Positions 33,930 through 42,703 of a stretch of 64,000 nucleotides of DNA are shown here, one piece after another; positions within the stretch are counted from its first letter, which is position 1, and each line of letters opens with the position of its first letter. Both the position numbers and the translations under genes were made by a program. The notes beneath the pieces were generated by a model. It made no database searches. It had not been told where the DNA came from and saw nothing but the letters and a program-made list of their open reading frames with translations. The stretch comes from Granulicella sp. L46 (lineage in GTDB: Bacteria; Acidobacteriota; Terriglobia; Terriglobales; Acidobacteriaceae): NCBI RefSeq assembly GCF_009765785.1, contig NZ_LMUT01000016.1, forward strand, positions 132,212-196,211, in the 5' to 3' direction.

Positions 33930-34561
33930 AGACCTCCCTCCTGCGCGGGACGATGCGCCTGGGCTCGCTTCAATACGTCGTCGTGCGCTGTCGGCTCGTA
34001 CTCGTAGTCGTCCGGATCAACATAATCTCTGCGCATTGGATGATCTACAAAGCCTTCCCACATCAACAGCCTGCGAAGATCCGGATGTCCATCAAACAGA
34101 ATCCCGAAAAGGTCATATGCCTCGCGCTCCTGAAACTCGGCGCTCCGCCAGATCGGCGTGAGTGAGGGAACATGTACCCGCTCGGCGCGGTCTTCGGTCC
34201 GCATGCGCAGAACCACCGGACCTTCCCGCTGCTCAATCGAATAGAGGTGATAGACCACCTCCAGATACCCACCCGTCTGGGACTTCACCACCTCATCCAC
34301 TTCCTTCTCCACGCCATCGACGATCTTCTTCACCTTGGTCTTGGTGGAGACCTCTTTGACAGGCCAGTCAATGCCAGTGACGTTGGAGCAGAAGTCAAAA
34401 CGCGGGGTGGCGCCATCGCGCAGAAAGCTCGCCACGGTAAATCCGTGCTCCACATCCACCAGCAGGGAATGCTGACCGGAAGGGCTGCCATTGGGAATGA
34501 TCTCCAACCGGCAACCGGGAACGTTCGCTTCGATTTGGGACTTAATCTCTTCCAGGTTCAT
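33926..34561 (-). CDS. nuoC: NADH-quinone oxidoreductase-like subunit C
   Basis: 211 residues from the ATG at 34561, overlapping the end of nuoB by 20 bases; upstream in-frame codons lie within nuoB. The 30-kDa subunit signature is visible: [10 protein letters not shown], then [20 protein letters not shown] and [20 protein letters not shown] charged insertion ([20 protein letters not shown]) sits between the first strands, where many homologues have a short loop. It ends with an acidic tyrosine-rich stretch and overlaps nuoD by 4 bases. Confidence 0.92.
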   Translation of the reverse strand: MNLEEIKSQIEANVPGCRLEIIPNGSPSGQHSLLVDVEHGFTVASFLRDGATPRFDFCSNVTGIDWPVKEVSTKTKVKKIVDGVEKEVDEVVKSQTGGYLEVVYHLYSIEQREGPVVLRMRTEDRAERVHVPSLTPIWRSAEFQEREAYDLFGILFDGHPDLRRLLMWEGFVDHPMRRDYVDPDDYEYEPTAHDDVLKRAQAHRPAQEGGL

Positions 34562-35189
34562 TCTTGCCTGCATTCGAAATGTTAACCAGCGGAACGCTCC
34601 AGACTTCGCTGTTGCTTGTCGGAACCAAATCGTGTGGGCCAAACTCCGGCACCACAAACTCACTTGGCGTTTCAGCGTCCAGGTGCCGCGGCCGACCGGG
34701 GCCGGTCAGATACTGCGCATCGATCTTCCGCTGCAACATCATGAAGGCGTCGATCAGCGCTTCGGGACGCGGCGGGCAGCCGGGAATATAGACGTCCACC
34801 GGAATGTAGCGGTCGATTCCCTTGAGCACGTTGTAGCCCTGCTTGAAGGGACCGCCGGATATCGCACAGGCTCCCATCGAGATCACGTACTTCGGTTCCG
34901 GCATCTGGTTATAGAGTCGCACCACTTGCGGCGCCATCTTTTTGGTCACGGTTCCGGCGACGATCATCAGGTCGGCCTGGCGCGGGGAGGGGCGAAAGAC
35001 CTCGGCGCCAAATCGCGCAAGATCATAGCGGGCCATGGTGGCCGCGATCATCTCGATGGCACAGCAGGCGAGGCCAAAGTTCAACGGCCATACCGAACTC
35101 TTCCGGCCCCAGTTGTAGAGTTCCTGAAGAGAGGTTGCAACCACACCTTGCCGTCTCAACTCGCTCTTTAGCTGCTCATCCATTTCCAC
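34542..35189 (-). CDS. nuoB: NADH-quinone oxidoreductase-like subunit B (N2 cluster)
   Basis: 215 residues. Cluster N2 ligands are all present: the tandem Cys42-Cys43 ([10 protein letters not shown]), Cys108 ([12 protein letters not shown]) and Cys138 ([12 protein letters not shown]). It passes electrons to quinone at the NuoB/NuoD interface. A C-terminal extension of about 60 residues follows the core fold and covers the overlap with nuoC. Confidence 0.95.
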   Translation of the reverse strand: MEMDEQLKSELRRQGVVATSLQELYNWGRKSSVWPLNFGLACCAIEMIAATMARYDLARFGAEVFRPSPRQADLMIVAGTVTKKMAPQVVRLYNQMPEPKYVISMGACAISGGPFKQGYNVLKGIDRYIPVDVYIPGCPPRPEALIDAFMMLQRKIDAQYLTGPGRPRHLDAETPSEFVVPEFGPHDLVPTSNSEVWSVPLVNISNAGKNEPGRD

Positions 35190-35265
35190 AAAACCTTCTA
35201 ACGTCAGGGTTCAATCGGTTTTTTGGGGGCAAACCGACGCTTTTTCTAGTTTACTCCGCGTTCGG

Positions 35266-35637
35266 CTAGCTCCAGGAAAGCACATCTTTCCGGCAGGCCC
35301 AGACCAGGCCACCCACCAGCAAAATTACAAACACCAGCATCTCGATCGCTTCGCCTGCGGTAAAACCACCAAACGACACTGCGAAGGGCAGCAGAAAGAT
35401 CGCTTCTACATCAAAGATAAGAAAGACGATCGCGTAAATGTAGTAGCCCGGCTTGAACTTGATCCAAGCGTCCCCGTCGGATTCCAGACCGCACTCGTAG
35501 ATAGAGTTCTTGCTGGGGCCGGATTTCTGTGGCGAAAACTTCCTAGCCCACACCCACGCCAAGGCCAGCGGACCGACCGCAAACCCGGCGCCTCCAATCA
35601 ACAGGACGATAACCGGCAGATAGATATGGCTTGTCAT
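35266..35637 (-). CDS. nuoA: NADH-quinone oxidoreductase-like subunit A
   Basis: 123 residues, three helices. Family signature YECGLESDGDAWIKFKPGYY followed by LIFDVEAIFLLPFAVSF. First gene of the nuo operon, 76 bases before nuoB and divergent from nifJ, with a 109-base intergenic region that contains the Crp-type palindrome at 35677-35694. The operon runs A-B-C-D-I-H-J-K-L-M-M-N; nuoE, nuoF and nuoG are absent from it. Confidence 0.95.
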   Translation of the reverse strand: MTSHIYLPVIVLLIGGAGFAVGPLALAWVWARKFSPQKSGPSKNSIYECGLESDGDAWIKFKPGYYIYAIVFLIFDVEAIFLLPFAVSFGGFTAGEAIEMLVFVILLVGGLVWACRKDVLSWS

Positions 35638-35676
35638 ACGTTCTTTCTACAACATATCAGACCCCGAAAAACAGCT

Positions 35677-35694
35677 TTGTGATAATCATCACAA
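35677..35694. promoter_or_regulatory. Crp-type palindrome in nuoA/nifJ divergent region
   Basis: TTGTGAT-N4-ATCACAA, containing the exact Crp core TGTGA-N6-TCACA. It lies 40 bases upstream of nuoA and 53 bases upstream of nifJ, so one Crp/Fnr-family dimer could act on both operons. It shares 15 of 16 core bases with the site at 30788-30807. Confidence 0.7.
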
Positions 35695-35746
35695 CCGCTC
35701 ATCGGCCACAAGCTCAGAATGGGATTGCAACGATTGGAGCCTCCCA

Positions 35747-38700
35747 TTGGTCGATCAAAAGACAGCAGTTCCTGAAGGAACTGAGACAGCCATCCTTGAT
35801 GGAAACGAAGCCGCCGCCCTGGTGGCTTACCGGTTAGCGCAGGTAATCGCCATCTATCCCATCACTCCCTCATCCACCATGGCCGAGTGGGCGGACCAGT
35901 GGAAAGAAGAAGGCCGCAAGAATATCTGGGGCACCATTCCCCTCATCGCAGAGATGGAGAGTGAAGGCGGAGCCGCCGGCGCCATGCACGGCGCCCTGCA
36001 GGCCGGAGCCTTCAGCACCACCTTCACCGCCTCGCAGGGCCTTCTATTAATGATCCCCAACCTGTTCAAGATTGCAGGCGAGCTCACCTCCAACGTCATC
36101 CATGTAACTGCGCGCTCGATCGCGACCCACGCTCTCTCCATCTTTGGCGACCACTCGGACGTCATGGCCTGCCGCTCCACCGGCTACGCGATGCTCGCGT
36201 CGAACTCCGTGCAGGAAGCCGGAGATATGGCCCTCATCTCGCACATCGCCACCCTCGAATCGCGAATCCCCTTCATGCATTTCTTCGACGGCTTCCGCAC
36301 ATCGCACGAGATCAATAAGGCCGCTGTCATCTCCGACGCGACCATCAACGCACTGCTAGACGAGAAGCTCGTTCGTGCCCATCGCGAGCGTGCCCTCAGC
36401 TCCGACAATCCGATCCTCCGCGGCACTGCCCAGAATCCCGACGTCTTTTTCCAGGCGCGCGAAGCCTCCAATCCCTTCTACCTCGCCTGCCCCACCATCG
36501 TGCAGAACACCATGGACAACTTCGCCCGCCTCACCGGCCGCGCCTACCAACTATTCGACTACGTTGGCGCTCCCGACGCCGAGCGCGTCATCATCATCAT
36601 GGGATCGGGTGCCGGAGCCGTCGAAGAAACCATCAACCATCTCAACGCCCAGGGGGAAAAGCTCGGCCTGCTGAAGGTTCGGCTCTATCGCCCATTCGCT
36701 GCCGAAGCCTTCATGGCGGCATTGCCGCTGACAGTCAAATCCATCGCCGTCCTCGACCGCACCAAGGAGCCCGGCTCGCTCGGCGAACCGCTCTATCAGG
36801 ACGTCGTCACGGCGCTCGCCGAATCCTTCGCGAGCCCCGCGCCGCGCTTTTTGCAAAGCCCGCGCGTGATTGGCGGCCGCTACGGTCTCTCCTCCAAGGA
36901 GTTCACTCCCGCCATGGTCAAAGGCATCTTCGACGAGCTAAAGAAGCCGCAGCCCAAGAACAAGTTCACCATCGGCATCCAGGACGACGTCACCCACACC
37001 AGCCTCGACTACGATTCAGCCTTCTCCACCGAAGATCCGCGCACCATCCGCGCTCTCTTCTACGGCCTCGGTTCAGACGGCACCGTCGGCGCCAACAAGA
37101 ACTCCATCAAGATCATCGGGTCCGGCACCGACAACTACGTGCAGGGCTATTTCGTCTACGATTCCAAGAAGTCCGGCTCCGTCACGACGTCCCATCTGCG
37201 CTTTGGTCCCGAGCCCATTCTCTCGACGTATCTCATCACCGAAGCCAACTTCATCGCCTGCCACAACTTCTCGTTCCTCGAGCGCATGGACATCCTCGCC
37301 GCGGCCGCTCCTGGCGCAGTCTTCCTGCTCAATTCGCCCTACGGCGCCGACGAAGTCTGGCAGCATCTCCCCCGCAAGACGCAGGAGACCATCCTCGCCC
37401 GCAAGCTGCAGTTCTATGTGATCGACGGCTACAGCGTCGCGCATGATGCCGGCATGGGCAACCGCATCAACACCATTATGCAGACCTGCTTCTTCGCCAT
37501 CAGCGGCGTTCTTCCGCGCGACGAAGCCATCATCCAGATCAAGCAGGCCATCAAGAAAACCTACGGCAAGCGCGGCGACGTTGTGCTACAAAACTACGCG
37601 GCCGTCGACGCCGCCCTGGCTCACCTGCATCGCGTCACCTTGCCCGAGCACGTCAGCGCCACCTTCGACCTTCTTCCGATGTTCCCGCGCGAAGCCCCCA
37701 GCTTCGTCTACAACGTGCTCGGCGAGATGGCTGCCGGCCGCGGCGACCTGCTCCCCGTCAGCGCGCTGCCGCCTGGCGGAACATTCCCCACCGGCACCGC
37801 GCACTGGGAAAAGCGCAACATCGCCCATGAGATTCCTGTGTGGGATACCGACCTCTGCATCCAGTGCGGCAAGTGCGTCCTGGTCTGCCCCCACGCCGTC
37901 ATTCGCGCCAAGGTCTTCGACTCCACGCTCCTCGCCACCGCGCCGCAAACTTTCAAAACCGCGAAGCCGAAGTGGCGCGGCATGGAAGCCGAGCGCTACA
38001 CTCTGCAGGTCGCGCCCGAAGATTGCACCGGCTGCCATCTCTGCGTAGAGATCTGCCCCGCCGTCAGCAAGACCGATCCAAAACACAAGGCCCTCCAGAT
38101 GGTGCCGCAAGCCCCGCTGCGTGAAGAAGAAGTCAAGAACTGGACATTCTTCGAAGCCTTGCCTTCGGTCGACCGCAATCGCCTCTCGCACAACCAGGTG
38201 AAGGACATCCAACTCCTCGATCCGTTGTTCGAGTTCTCGGGCGCCTGCGCCGGTTGCGGCGAAACGCCGTACCTCAAGCTCCTCACCCAGCTCTTCGGCG
38301 ACCGCCTGTTCATTGCGAACGCCACCGGCTGCTCGTCCATCTACGGCGGCAGCCTTCCCACCACGCCCTACACCGTCAACAAGAGCGGCCGCGGTCCCAC
38401 CTGGTCCAACTCTCTCTTCGAAGACAACGCCGAGTTCGGTCTCGGCATTCGTCTCGCGCTCGACCAGCAGAAGGAGTACGCCGAAGTTTTGCTGCAGTCG
38501 TTCGCTGCGATCCTCGGCGACCAGCTTGTCACGGCCATTCTCTCTGCTGACCAGTCCGCTGAGGCTGGTATCGAAGCGCAGCGCGGGCGCATTGTGCTTC
38601 TCCGTGCGAAGCTGGCTGGCGTTGATTCCCCTGAAGCTCGCACCCTGCTCACCGTGGCCGACTCGCTCGCCCGCAAGAGCGTTTGGCTGGTCGGCGGCGA

Positions 38701-39388
38701 TGGCTGGGCCTACGACATCGGCTTCGGAGGACTCGACCACGTGCTCGGCTCCGGCGAGAACGTCAAGGTCCTCGTCCTCGATACCGAAACCTACTCCAAC
38801 ACCGGCGGCCAGATGTCGAAGTCCACCCCACGCGGCGCGGTCGCCAAGTTCGCTGCCGGCGGCAAGCTTACCGCCAAGAAAGATCTAGCCATGGAGGCCG
38901 TCAGCTACGGTTCGGTCTACGTTGCCCGCGTAGCCATGGGCGGCAGCGACGCCCAGACCATCAAAGCCTTCCAGGAGGCCGAGGCCTACGACGGTCCCGC
39001 CCTCATCATCGCCTACAGCCATTGCATCGCCCACGGCTACGACCTCTCCCAGGGCATGGAGCAGCAGAAGAAGGCAGTGCTCTCGGGCTACTGGCCGCTG
39101 ATGCGCTACAACCCATCTTTGCGGGCCGAGGGCAAGAACCCCTTCCAGCTCGACTCGCGCGCACCGTCGATCCCGCTGAAAGATTACAGCTACAACGAGG
39201 CGCGCTACACCATGCTCGCCCGCAGCCATCCGGACGTCGCCGCCAGGCTGTTGGAAGAAGCGCAGGAGGACGTGGATCGCGAGTGGCGCGTCTACTCCGC
39301 GCGCGCCGCAAATCCGGGTCATTCGGATCCGAAAGCAATCCTCGCAGCGGAACCACAAAAGGCACCTGTCCAAACGGGCGCAGAATGA
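35747..39388 (+). CDS. nifJ: Pyruvate:ferredoxin (flavodoxin) oxidoreductase, single-chain
   Basis: 1213 residues, normal for homodimeric PFOR. The start is a TTG at 35747 with GGAG seven bases upstream; there is no in-frame ATG near it. Domain order: pyrimidine-binding domain (about 20-260, AIYPITPSSTMAE), transketolase-C-like domain (about 270-410), gamma domain (about 430-650), a 2x4Fe-4S ferredoxin domain (CIQCGKCVLVCPHAVI near 703 and CTGCHLCVEICPA near 760), and the TPP-binding domain (about 830-1150), with the proximal-cluster Cys in GACAGCGETP and TPP/Mg residues in GGDGWAYDIGFGGLDH. It converts pyruvate and CoA to acetyl-CoA, CO2 and reduced ferredoxin or flavodoxin. It is divergent from a complex I operon that lacks NuoEFG. 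Confidence 0.94.
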   Translation: MVDQKTAVPEGTETAILDGNEAAALVAYRLAQVIAIYPITPSSTMAEWADQWKEEGRKNIWGTIPLIAEMESEGGAAGAMHGALQAGAFSTTFTASQGLLLMIPNLFKIAGELTSNVIHVTARSIATHALSIFGDHSDVMACRSTGYAMLASNSVQEAGDMALISHIATLESRIPFMHFFDGFRTSHEINKAAVISDATINALLDEKLVRAHRERALSSDNPILRGTAQNPDVFFQAREASNPFYLACPTIVQNTMDNFARLTGRAYQLFDYVGAPDAERVIIIMGSGAGAVEETINHLNAQGEKLGLLKVRLYRPFAAEAFMAALPLTVKSIAVLDRTKEPGSLGEPLYQDVVTALAESFASPAPRFLQSPRVIGGRYGLSSKEFTPAMVKGIFDELKKPQPKNKFTIGIQDDVTHTSLDYDSAFSTEDPRTIRALFYGLGSDGTVGANKNSIKIIGSGTDNYVQGYFVYDSKKSGSVTTSHLRFGPEPILSTYLITEANFIACHNFSFLERMDILAAAAPGAVFLLNSPYGADEVWQHLPRKTQETILARKLQFYVIDGYSVAHDAGMGNRINTIMQTCFFAISGVLPRDEAIIQIKQAIKKTYGKRGDVVLQNYAAVDAALAHLHRVTLPEHVSATFDLLPMFPREAPSFVYNVLGEMAAGRGDLLPVSALPPGGTFPTGTAHWEKRNIAHEIPVWDTDLCIQCGKCVLVCPHAVIRAKVFDSTLLATAPQTFKTAKPKWRGMEAERYTLQVAPEDCTGCHLCVEICPAVSKTDPKHKALQMVPQAPLREEEVKNWTFFEALPSVDRNRLSHNQVKDIQLLDPLFEFSGACAGCGETPYLKLLTQLFGDRLFIANATGCSSIYGGSLPTTPYTVNKSGRGPTWSNSLFEDNAEFGLGIRLALDQQKEYAEVLLQSFAAILGDQLVTAILSADQSAEAGIEAQRGRIVLLRAKLAGVDSPEARTLLTVADSLARKSVWLVGGDGWAYDIGFGGLDHVLGSGENVKVLVLDTETYSNTGGQMSKSTPRGAVAKFAAGGKLTAKKDLAMEAVSYGSVYVARVAMGGSDAQTIKAFQEAEAYDGPALIIAYSHCIAHGYDLSQGMEQQKKAVLSGYWPLMRYNPSLRAEGKNPFQLDSRAPSIPLKDYSYNEARYTMLARSHPDVAARLLEEAQEDVDREWRVYSARAANPGHSDPKAILAAEPQKAPVQTGAE

Positions 39389-39741
39389 TAATCGCACCAA
39401 ATGTCAGCTATCTCGATTCCTGTGGGAAGTACCCGCTGCCCGGTCTAGCGAACCACCACGAAACCCCCGCCACACAAGGGAGTTCGCTCGCCAATGCTCT
39501 TGGGAAATGCAACCTCGTTGTAAACCATGACCACTCAAAAAGGCTATCAATACAGGGTTTTCGTAACTATCCGCTTGCGCCATCCCATAGCGAGCAGTTA
39601 TGCGAAAGGGCTACAATTCCGATGACATAAGCAAGTTGGCCGTTAAACGGCCACGAGTGATTTCGGCAGGTTCCACGCATGGATTCCCCAACACACATTG
39701 CAAAACGCACTCGACGCACCCAAGGATGGAAGGATTTTTAG
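39389..39741. other. nifJ-korA intergenic region with palindrome
   Basis: 353 bases without a credible gene. At 39637-39653 lies TGGCCGTTAAACGGCCA, an 8-bp perfect inverted repeat around one base, 88 bases before korA. The size of the gap suggests that korAB has its own promoter, but I could not assign hexamers. TACAAT occurs at 39612-39617 without a matching -35. Confidence 0.45.
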
Positions 39742-41595
39742 ATGGCTACCAGTAATCTCGACGTTCAGAGTCTCCCCGTTGCAGACTCGACCGTTCACCC
39801 TAAGAAAATCGTCAACGATTTCGCGATCAATGTCGCAACGGTCAATGGCTCTGGATCACAGTCGGCCAACAGCATTCTTCTTCGCAGCATCTTCAACATG
39901 GGAGTGCCGGTCTCGGGCAAGAATCTATTTCCGTCTAACATTGCTGGTCTGCCCACCTGGTATCTGATTCGCGCCAGTCAGGACGGCTGGGTCGCGCGCA
40001 AGAGCGAAAACGACCTCCTGATCGCCATGAACCCCGAGACGGTTCACGAAGACATTCGCAAGCTCGCACCCGGTCGCGCCGTTATCTTTGACGAGGCATT
40101 CAATCTCACCGAGCGCCGCGACGACATCGTCTATTACCCGGTTCCGTTCGACAGCCTGGTAGCTGCCACCGGCGCCGAGATGAAGGTCCGCAAGCTCATC
40201 AAGAACATGGTGTACGTCGGAGTTGCAGCCCAGCTCCTCTCAATCGACCTCAAGGGCATTGAGAGCATCGTGCGGAAGCAGTTTGCCAAGAAGGTCACGG
40301 TAGCCGACCTCAACTGGAACGCAGTCCAGCTCGGCTATGACTACGCCGCCAACTCCCTCACCAAGCAGGATGGCCTGGTCGTTGAGCCCATGAGCGCCAC
40401 CCGGGGCAAGATCATCATCGACGGCAATGCCGCCGCCGCCATGGGCGCCATGTTCGCGGGCGTCACCGTCGTCGCCTGGTACCCGATCACGCCTTCGACC
40501 AGCATCGTCGAAGACCTCATCAAATACATGAAGACCTACCGCGTCGAGAAAGATGGCAAAGCAAGTTTCGCCATCGTCCAGGCAGAGGACGAACTCGCCG
40601 CCATCGGCATGGTGCTCGGCGCGGGCTGGGCGGGTGCCCGTTCCATGACCGCAACCTCAGGTCCCGGCATTTCGCTCATGGCAGAGTTCGCCGGCCTCGG
40701 CTACTTCGCCGAAATCCCGGGCGTCATCTTCGACGTGCAGCGCACCGGCCCCTCGACTGGTCTGCCCACCCGCACTGCCCAGGGCGACGTAGCGTTCATC
40801 GCGGGCCTCTCCCACGGCGACACCAAGCATGTCCTGTTGTTCCCGGGCACAGTCCGGGAGTGCTTCGAGTTTGCCACCCAGGCCTTCGATCTCGCCGAGT
40901 CGCTTCAGACTCCAGTCTTCGTCCTCTCCGACCTCGACCTCGGCATGAACAACTGGATGTCCGAGCCGTTCGATTATCCCGAGAAGCCGCTCGCGCGCGG
41001 CAAGATCCTCAACGCCCAGCAGCTTGAAGAAGCCGGCGGATTCGCCCGCTATAAGGATGTCGACGGCGATGCGATTACCTATCGCACCCTCCCCGGCACG
41101 CCTCACCCAAAGGCCGCATACTTCACCCGCGGCAGCGGTAAGAACGAGAAGGCTCAATACACCGAGCGTCCTGAGGATTACGAGTACAACATGCGTCGTC
41201 TCGCGCGTAAGTTCGAGACCGCCAAGACCTATGTTCCCAAACCTGTTCTCGAAGCCTCCGGCAACCACAAGATTGGCATCATCGCCTTCGGCAGCAGCCA
41301 CGTAGCCGTGATTGAAAGCCGCAGCCAGCTCGAACGCGAGTCGAAGATCGAGACCGACTACCTCCGCGTCCGTGCCTATCCCTTCACCCAGGAAGTCGAA
41401 GACTTCGTCGCCAGTCACGAAATCATCTATGTCGTCGAGCAGAACCGCGACGGCCAACTCCTGAACCTCATGAAAGTTGACCTGGATCCAGCCCAGGCAA
41501 CCAAGCTGCACTCCATCGTTTATTTCGGCGGCCTTCCGCTCGACGCCCGCACAGTTACCGAGGCCATCGCCTCACACCAAGGAGCAACCAAGTAA
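39742..41595 (+). CDS. korA: 2-oxoacid (2-oxoglutarate):ferredoxin oxidoreductase, fused gamma-alpha subunit
   Basis: 617 residues; ATG preceded by GGAAGGA. The N-terminal gamma-type domain (about 25-200: FAINVATVNGSGSQSANSIL) is fused to the alpha domain (about 220-600), as in the two-subunit KorAB class. The alpha domain has WYPITPSTSIVEDLIKYMK, then IVQAEDELAAIGMVLGAGWA and MTATSGPGISLMAEFAGLGY. Oxidises a 2-oxoacid with CoA to acyl-CoA and CO2 while reducing ferredoxin. The long alpha subunit with no separate ferredoxin subunit fits 2-oxoglutarate best, but the substrate is inferred. Its stop lies 2 bases before korB. Confidence 0.9.
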   Translation: MATSNLDVQSLPVADSTVHPKKIVNDFAINVATVNGSGSQSANSILLRSIFNMGVPVSGKNLFPSNIAGLPTWYLIRASQDGWVARKSENDLLIAMNPETVHEDIRKLAPGRAVIFDEAFNLTERRDDIVYYPVPFDSLVAATGAEMKVRKLIKNMVYVGVAAQLLSIDLKGIESIVRKQFAKKVTVADLNWNAVQLGYDYAANSLTKQDGLVVEPMSATRGKIIIDGNAAAAMGAMFAGVTVVAWYPITPSTSIVEDLIKYMKTYRVEKDGKASFAIVQAEDELAAIGMVLGAGWAGARSMTATSGPGISLMAEFAGLGYFAEIPGVIFDVQRTGPSTGLPTRTAQGDVAFIAGLSHGDTKHVLLFPGTVRECFEFATQAFDLAESLQTPVFVLSDLDLGMNNWMSEPFDYPEKPLARGKILNAQQLEEAGGFARYKDVDGDAITYRTLPGTPHPKAAYFTRGSGKNEKAQYTERPEDYEYNMRRLARKFETAKTYVPKPVLEASGNHKIGIIAFGSSHVAVIESRSQLERESKIETDYLRVRAYPFTQEVEDFVASHEIIYVVEQNRDGQLLNLMKVDLDPAQATKLHSIVYFGGLPLDARTVTEAIASHQGATK

Positions 41596-41597
41596 TC

Positions 41598-42641
41598 ATG
41601 GCGACCTCACCTGTTATCCCAACACCGAAAACCAACGTCATCGGTCTCGAGATCCTCGAATACCGCGGCGGCAAATCGACCCTCTGCGCCGGCTGCGGAC
41701 ACAATGCGATCTCTGAGCGCATCCTCGAAGCCTATTACGAGATGGGCATTCAGCCCGAGACGGTAATGAAGATGAGCGGCATCGGCTGCTCCTCCAAGTC
41801 GCCGGCCTACTTTATGTCACGCTCCTTCAGCTTCAATTCCGTGCACGGACGCATGCCGTCGGTGGCCACGGGCGCTATCCTCGCCAACAAGACCATGCGC
41901 AGCATCGGCATCAGCGGCGACGGCGACACGGCCTCCATCGGCGTTGGCCAGTTTATTCACCTGCTCCGCCGCAATCTCCCCATCATCTACATCATCGAGG
42001 ACAACGGCGTCTACGGTCTCACCAAGGGCCAGTTTTCCGCGACCGCCGACATTGGCTCCAAGCTGAAGACTGGCGTGGTCAACGACATGCCACCCATCGA
42101 TGTCTGCGCGCTTGCGATCCAGCTAGGCGCAACCTTCGTCGGCCGCTCGTTCTCGGGCGACAAGAAGCAGCTCTCCGCGATGCTCAAAGCCGCCATTGCC
42201 CACAAGGGCACGGTGCTGCTCGACATCATCTCGCCCTGCGTTACCTTCAACGATCACGAAGGCTCGACCAAGAGCTACAAGTACATGAAGGAGCATGACG
42301 AGCTGGTCAACGAAACCGGCTTCATCGCCCAGTTCGAGAACATCTCCGTCGAGTACGATCCCGACACCACCGTCGACGTCGAGCTGCATGATGGCTCTCA
42401 CCTGCGTCTCCGCAAGCTGCATGAAGACTACACCCCCACCAGCAAAACAGGCGCCGTCAACATGCTCATGGAGGCCCACGAAAAAGGCGAAGTCCTCACC
42501 GGCGTCTTCTACATCAACACCGAAGAACTCGACTTCGCCAGCCGCCTCAACATGGTGGACGAGCCGCTCGCAACCCTGCCAGAAGATCGCGTTCGCCCCA
42601 GCCGCGAAGTCTTCGCAGAACTCATGCGCGCCCACGCATAA
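41598..42641 (+). CDS. korB: 2-oxoacid (2-oxoglutarate):ferredoxin oxidoreductase, beta subunit
   Basis: 347 residues. TPP-binding beta subunit: CAGCGHNAI and SGIGCSSKSPAY carry cysteines for the single 4Fe-4S cluster, and GDGDTASIGVGQFIHLLRRN with IYIIEDNGVYGLTKGQFSAT forms the TPP/Mg site. It pairs with KorA directly upstream. With nifJ this gives two ferredoxin-reducing 2-oxoacid oxidoreductases beside a complex I without its NADH module. A strong terminator follows at 42662-42687. Confidence 0.92.
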   Translation: MATSPVIPTPKTNVIGLEILEYRGGKSTLCAGCGHNAISERILEAYYEMGIQPETVMKMSGIGCSSKSPAYFMSRSFSFNSVHGRMPSVATGAILANKTMRSIGISGDGDTASIGVGQFIHLLRRNLPIIYIIEDNGVYGLTKGQFSATADIGSKLKTGVVNDMPPIDVCALAIQLGATFVGRSFSGDKKQLSAMLKAAIAHKGTVLLDIISPCVTFNDHEGSTKSYKYMKEHDELVNETGFIAQFENISVEYDPDTTVDVELHDGSHLRLRKLHEDYTPTSKTGAVNMLMEAHEKGEVLTGVFYINTEELDFASRLNMVDEPLATLPEDRVRPSREVFAELMRAHA

Positions 42642-42661
42642 AACGATTGTTTCAGAAAAAT

Positions 42662-42687
42662 GGCTCTGATCCGAAAGGGTCAGAGCC
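42662..42687. terminator. Intrinsic terminator after korB
   Basis: GGCTCTGA/TCAGAGCC stem extended by CC-GAAA-GG in the apex, followed by GTTCCTCTTT. It lies 21 bases after the korB stop and 17 bases from the convergent barrel gene, so it probably serves both. Confidence 0.7.
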
Positions 42688-42703
42688 GTTCCTCTTTAAC
42701 CTG

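Noticed and set aside
35215-35237. TCGGTTT/AAACCGA inverted repeat between nuoA and nuoB
   Set aside because: Only 7-bp arms with a 9-base loop and a T-run on the wrong strand for the nuo operon; a terminator inside the operon is unlikely.
37586-38740. 384-codon minus-strand frame opposite nifJ
   Set aside because: It lies fully inside the TPP and ferredoxin domains of nifJ, has no start signal and no recognisable motif.
38683-39630. 315-codon plus frame overlapping the 3' end of nifJ and the korA leader
   Set aside because: Arg-rich out-of-frame reading of nifJ; only the last 80 codons are outside a gene and they carry no motif.
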